Shown in pieces: positions 6,399 through 8,690 of a DNA stretch of 8,690 nt. Positions within the stretch are counted from its first letter, which is position 1; the number at the start of each line of letters is the position of its first letter. Location: NCBI GenBank assembly GCA_018302725.1, contig JAGVZJ010000040.1:1-8690 (forward strand). Direction: 5' to 3'. Position numbers and translations under genes: made by a program. Origin of the DNA: Candidatus Woesearchaeota archaeon (GTDB taxonomy: Archaea; Nanobdellota; Nanobdellia; SCGC-AAA011-G17; GW2011-AR20). Below the pieces are notes generated by a model, which was not told the DNA's origin, made no database searches, and worked only from the letters and a program-made list of their open reading frames with translations.

Positions 6399-7364
6399 AT
6401 GATAAAGAACAAAAAGTCAATAATGTTTACATTTATAGCAATAACTCTCTTAATGGTAATCTTAATCTCTTTTTTGATAACAATGCAAACCTCTACAAAA
6501 ACGCAAACAGATAAGATAATGGCAAAGGCAACTTCAATAAATGCCTTTGTTCAAAATATAGACATCAATATGCAATCCTCTTTAAAAGCCTCTGGAAATC
6601 AGGTTGTTCTGGCTCTAGAAGACTATATGGACGTAAGGGATGTGTACCTGGCTGGGAACTCCAATGTTGTCTTTAGAGAAGCGATAACACAAGGAACTTA
6701 TCAGGGAAGTCAGTTAAGAATGATGAAGCAGGTAGTACAAGGGGAAGCAATAAACTTTACAATAGGCGCAACATTAAGCGAATTGAGGGTAGTAGCATCA
6801 AGAAGCAACATAGTCTTATCTTTTGATGAATTAAATGCAAATGATATCTCATTCACCATGAAATCTCCTTGGACTTTTGGAATGGATATGCAGGTAAAAA
6901 ATGTGAAAGTAATGGACAAAGAGCAGGAATTGGTATGGGACCTCGGAACTCTTAATGTAGCAGCAGAATTACAAATATCAAGGTATAGGGATCCCTTTTA
7001 CCTAGTTAGTGATGATGTAAACATCTCCGTACAAAAGACAAACACCACAGAATTTGAAACTTCCAATCAGCTAAACTCCTTTATAACCAACTTCGAGTTT
7101 TATAATCATACAGATGCTCCAGACTTTACACAAAGGATGTTTGGGCAGTTTGACAGTTCATCTGTTAACGGTTATGAAACTATCCTGGGGTCTGCCGGGC
7201 ACAATCCTAATACTCCCAACCCAAGCAGTAATTCCTATGCAGATTTCATCTATTGGGGTACAAAAGCTTCAGCGATAGAATGTAATGTTGCAGGAGTCCC
7301 AGGAATAAAGCTGGATAATGAACATAAGCTGTTGTACACAGGGATTCCTTGTGAAGGGATTTAG
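6399..7364 (+). CDS. Membrane-anchored extracellular protein, prepilin-like N-terminus
   Basis: A 321-residue protein with a short basic leader (MIKNKKSIMF), one hydrophobic helix at about 9-29 and a large outside domain. There is no Q/G plus E pilin processing motif, so this may be an uncleaved anchor or a divergent minor pilin. The domain begins with a helical stretch (30-80), then alternating beta strands with SPWTFGMDMQ near 156-165 and YRDPFYLVS at 196-204. The end holds FYNHTDAPDFTQRMFG (235-249) and a final ECNVAG...KLDNEHKLLYTG segment with C295 and C318. From memory, the DPF-Y-L-V-S, 'DAP-x-F-x-Q-R' and 'LDNEH' blocks resemble a DPANN family found beside pilus genes; this is recollection, not a search. 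Asn-x-Ser/Thr sites (for example N119, N208, N215, N236) would allow N-glycosylation. It converges with the prepilin-like gene 7801-7361 with overlapping stops. Confidence 0.7.
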   Translation: MIKNKKSIMFTFIAITLLMVILISFLITMQTSTKTQTDKIMAKATSINAFVQNIDINMQSSLKASGNQVVLALEDYMDVRDVYLAGNSNVVFREAITQGTYQGSQLRMMKQVVQGEAINFTIGATLSELRVVASRSNIVLSFDELNANDISFTMKSPWTFGMDMQVKNVKVMDKEQELVWDLGTLNVAAELQISRYRDPFYLVSDDVNISVQKTNTTEFETSNQLNSFITNFEFYNHTDAPDFTQRMFGQFDSSSVNGYETILGSAGHNPNTPNPSSNSYADFIYWGTKASAIECNVAGVPGIKLDNEHKLLYTGIPCEGI

Positions 7365-7801
7365 ACCTCACCAAATACCAATCTTTCTCTAGAGATTAAG
7401 GTAGTAACTTCCTTACTTCTAGTAAACAACTCTCCATTGACATCAACAGCAAAGCCATATTGGGCAGGAATCAGACTGTCCGTAAGATCTCTAATAAACA
7501 GGTTAGCGCTAGGGCTCTCCTCCCCCTCATTCTCCCTAAAAATAACTATCTGCTCTATAAGTGTAACTTCCATATCTTTAATAGTCTCCTCTGCAACCAT
7601 CTTTTGAATTTCAGGGTATTTAGTTAAGTCTAATTCTCCAACATTCACAGTAGAAAATCTATTCAAGATATCTTCAGAAAGATAAAACTGCTGGTCTATA
7701 CTGTGAGTTACAAGGAAAAAAGAGTATATACCTGCTAACACCACCCCAAATAGGATTAATGCCAATATGCTGTCTAATGAAAAGAAAAATCCTTTTTTCA
7801 T
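7361..7801 (-). CDS. Prepilin-like membrane protein
   Basis: A 146-residue protein opening with MKKGFFFSLDSILALILFG: two lysines and glycine, then a hydrophobic helix to about residue 30 interrupted only by S8 and D10. This KG-F-x-F-S-L-D pattern resembles type IV prepilins, but the acidic residue sits at +6 after G4 instead of +5, so processing is uncertain. The outside part has a helix (YLSEDILNRFS, 40-50), an acidic helical middle, and a closing segment LTDSLIPAQYGFAVDVNGELF then ISRERLVFG. From memory, DPANN proteins with 'I-P-x-x-Y-G-F ... NGE' near the end belong to a prepilin-like group and often continue beyond this point, so this copy may be C-terminally short. It is the last gene of the minus-strand unit; its ATG forms an ATGA overlap with the +1-frame extension of the preceding gene. 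Confidence 0.72.
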   Translation of the reverse strand: MKKGFFFSLDSILALILFGVVLAGIYSFFLVTHSIDQQFYLSEDILNRFSTVNVGELDLTKYPEIQKMVAEETIKDMEVTLIEQIVIFRENEGEESPSANLFIRDLTDSLIPAQYGFAVDVNGELFTRSKEVTTLISRERLVFGEV

Positions 7802-7920
7802 TTTTTTATTAATCTAGTTATAACCAGCCAAATAATAATCGCAACAATGATTACCCCAACAATCAAAATTGTCAGGAAATTACTCCGCCCCCTCAAATGC
7901 AAAAGACTCAAGACTATCAT
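7798..7920 (-). CDS. Transmembrane C-terminal extension of the preceding gene in the +1 frame, or a separate 40-residue protein
   Basis: In the frame one base ahead of the 8110-7880 gene, an open stretch of 40 codons from an ATG at 7920 ends with a strongly hydrophobic helix (FLTILIVGVIIVAIIIWLV) and a basic tail TRLIKK before TGA. The TGA overlaps the next gene's ATG as ATGA, the usual sign of a coupled real gene end. Taken after the G run at 7892-7888, the sequence continues the upstream protein as F-E-G-R-S-N-F-L, giving a 103-residue protein with signal peptide, acidic Pro-rich outside part and C-terminal anchor. The stretch before the G run in this frame (MIVLSLLHLRG) looks like out-of-frame reading of the upstream gene. 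I favour the extension; a separate tiny membrane protein is the alternative. Confidence 0.6.
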   Translation of the reverse strand: MIVLSLLHLRGRSNFLTILIVGVIIVAIIIWLVITRLIKK

Positions 7921-8110
7921 CACTATTAGGCCCAGTTTTATATACTATAGGCTCCTCTGGACTTATATTTTCAGGGGGAGGAAGTACATAATTCCCTTCA
8001 GATCTAGGGGCAGGAATCTCTTCTAATTCCCCCAAAGGGAGAGTTTCCTCCTGGGCATAGACCATACTAACCATCAGTATTATCCATATTGTCCATATCA
8101 CTCTTTTCAT
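7880..8110 (-). CDS. Small secreted acidic protein with signal peptide, probably frameshifted before its membrane anchor
   Basis: A 76-residue frame. Residues 1-19 (MKRVIWTIWIILMVSMVYA) form a clear signal peptide, cleaved before Q20. The mature part is acidic and Pro-rich (EETLPLGELEEIPAPRSEG, then PPPENISPEEP), probably an extended outside stalk, with one Asn-Ile-Ser site. An earlier ATG at 8185 is open in frame, but it would overlap the cysteine-rich gene and put 25 polar residues before the signal peptide; the ATG at 8110 follows that gene's stop by one base (TAAGATG) and is preferred. The frame stops two codons after a run of five G; in the +1 frame a membrane helix follows (see 7920-7798). 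The natural product is therefore probably 103 residues with a C-terminal anchor. No family recognised. Confidence 0.68.
   Translation of the reverse strand: MKRVIWTIWIILMVSMVYAQEETLPLGELEEIPAPRSEGNYVLPPPENISPEEPIVYKTGPNSDDSLESFAFEGAE
7888..7892 (-). other. Run of five G at the probable frameshift site
   Basis: The minus strand reads TTT GAG GGG GCG GAG TAA in the upstream frame. Skipping one G gives TTT GAG GGG CGG AGT AAT TTC, which leads into the transmembrane helix. GGG followed by G lets a glycine tRNA re-pair after a +1 slip, and the next zero-frame codon GCG is probably uncommon in this AT-rich genome. A one-base insertion in the run, real or from sequencing, explains it equally well. 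Confidence 0.6.
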
Positions 8111-8111
8111 C

Positions 8112-8690
8112 TTATATTCCATATTGACACATACCATCGTAACCTCTGTAGAATCCTCCTTTATAGCAAAGATACTTAACTCCATTTATCTTAGTACACT
8201 GCCAGTTAGTTAAACATTGGCTTCCATAAGTACAATCACAAGCCTGCTGTGGTTTTGGATTACACTGCCCATTGCTGCATCCATAAGAACAGTATTCCCA
8301 GGAAGAATAACTGCATTTTCCACTGCTGCTATCGCACTTTCCATTAAATATCCTCCTCTCTCCACTACAATAATTATTACAGCTTATACCAGCACATAAA
8401 TCTTTAGGTGGGGGGGAATTGCACTGCCCACTACTGCATCCATAAGCACAATATTGCCAGCTATAATAGCATTTTCCTCCACTACAATACCCCTTTGTTC
8501 CTATCCTGCCGTCTCCACCACAGACATTAGCGCTACAGCTTACACCAGCACAAGGGTCCCTATTGCACTGCCCACTAGCACATCCATATTGGCAGTATTC
8601 TCTATTATAACTACATCTTCCTTGAGCAGCATCACAATACCCTCCAAAGAATCTATAACTGCCGGAACAGAAGTCAGAACTACTACAACT
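8112..8690 (-). CDS. Cysteine-rich repeat protein, partial (C-terminal 192 residues)
   Basis: An open frame enters from the right edge of the window and ends at TAA 8114-8112; its start is outside. The visible 192 residues contain 29 cysteines (about 15%). Three repeat units share the core Y-C-x-Y-G-C-x-x-G-Q-C-N (visible residues about 32-43, 80-91 and 133-144), spaced 48 and 53 residues apart. Two linkers read C-A-G-(V/I)-S-C, then C-(G/S)-G, then a basic/hydrophobic turn and G-x-C-x(2-4)-S-G-(G/K)-K-C-x-Y. The last 45 residues (C-D-C-T-Y-G ...) depart from the pattern and may be a capping unit. Such spacing implies many disulfides in a small-knot or EGF-like extracellular array, so an upstream signal peptide is expected. 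The next gene starts one base after its stop, so the genes are co-transcribed. I cannot name a family; surface adhesion or binding is a guess. Confidence 0.72.
   Translation of the reverse strand, partial: SCSSSDFCSGSYRFFGGYCDAAQGRCSYNREYCQYGCASGQCNRDPCAGVSCSANVCGGDGRIGTKGYCSGGKCYYSWQYCAYGCSSGQCNSPPPKDLCAGISCNNYCSGERRIFNGKCDSSSGKCSYSSWEYCSYGCSNGQCNPKPQQACDCTYGSQCLTNWQCTKINGVKYLCYKGGFYRGYDGMCQYGI
8260..8574 (-). repeat. In-frame coding repeats of the cysteine-rich protein
   Basis: The minus-strand word TGGGCAGTGCAA (or TGGGCAGTGTAA) occurs at 8574-8563, 8430-8419 and 8271-8260, encoding G-Q-C-N each time, with related flanks (TATGGATGC before it). Spacings of 144 and 159 bases are multiples of three. 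This is protein-level internal duplication, diverged at synonymous positions, not a CRISPR or mobile repeat. Confidence 0.8.

Noticed and set aside
8111..8185. Upstream ATG at 8185 as the start of the small secreted protein
   Set aside because: It would overlap the cysteine-rich coding end and place 25 polar residues ahead of the signal peptide; the ATG at 8110 follows the preceding stop by one base.
8217..8399. Plus-strand open frame of 60 codons
   Set aside because: It is antisense to the cysteine-rich repeat protein, whose frame explains the whole stretch; low complexity Thr/Ile/Ser composition and no start signals.
8410..8416. Run of seven G (C on the minus strand) suspected as a second frameshift site
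   Set aside because: The cysteine-rich frame stays open through it, encoding N-S-P-P-P-K, with matching repeat units on both sides.
8260..8574. Recurring TGGGCAGTGCAA words resembling a repeat array
   Set aside because: Only three copies, spaced 144 and 159 bases, in frame with a continuous cysteine-rich coding sequence; the spacers are coding and diverged, so this is not a CRISPR.

Overview
This AT-rich, densely packed window looks like archaeal chromosome, most likely from a small-genome DPANN-type lineage (Woesearchaeota/Pacearchaeota-like). The signs are an archaeal-type RNase J, a class III (archaellin/pilin-type) signal peptide, TATA boxes about 25 bases ahead of leaderless start codons, convergent genes that overlap at their stop codons, and many small membrane-anchored or secreted proteins of unknown family. 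The lineage is inferred from these traits. No rRNA marker is present.

Layout. Positions 1-1326 (+) encode RNase J (mRNA 5'-end processing and decay). Positions 1374-1835 (+) encode a class III signal-peptide pilin with its own TATA box and the only strong Shine-Dalgarno sequence seen here. Positions 3991-1832 (-) form a unit holding a bacterial-type, TGS-less threonyl-tRNA synthetase broken into two reading frames (3991-2711 and 2700-2293), followed with a 7-base overlap by a PepSY-like conserved protein (2299-1832). Positions 4068-5849 (+) encode a secreted, C-terminally membrane-anchored protein with about four Ig-like beta-sandwich modules and a highly charged cytoplasmic tail. Positions 6318-5842 (-) encode a small class I SAM-dependent methyltransferase. 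Positions 6399-7364 (+) encode a membrane-anchored, prepilin-like extracellular protein. Positions 8690-7361 (-) form a tight unit of three: a cysteine-rich repeat protein entering from the window edge (8690-8112), a small signal-peptide protein whose C-terminal membrane segment lies in the +1 frame (8110-7880, continuing to 7798), and a prepilin-like protein (7801-7361).

How the genes fit together. About half the window is cell-surface machinery: one clear pilin, two further proteins with prepilin-like N-termini, an Ig-like surface protein and a disulfide-rich repeat protein. RNase J, ThrRS and the methyltransferase are housekeeping or general enzymes interleaved with them.

Two observations stand out. 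First, the ThrRS catalytic domain is split exactly between motif 2 and motif 3. The split separates the zinc ligands onto two polypeptides, and about ten conserved residues are missing at the junction. Second, the signal-peptide protein ends at a stop just after a run of five G, while its missing transmembrane anchor continues in the +1 frame and ends in an ATGA overlap with the next gene. Either could be a true split, a programmed frameshift, a mutation or an assembly error. I see no RNA gene, CRISPR array, insertion sequence or phage gene, and no gene-free stretch above 300 bases.
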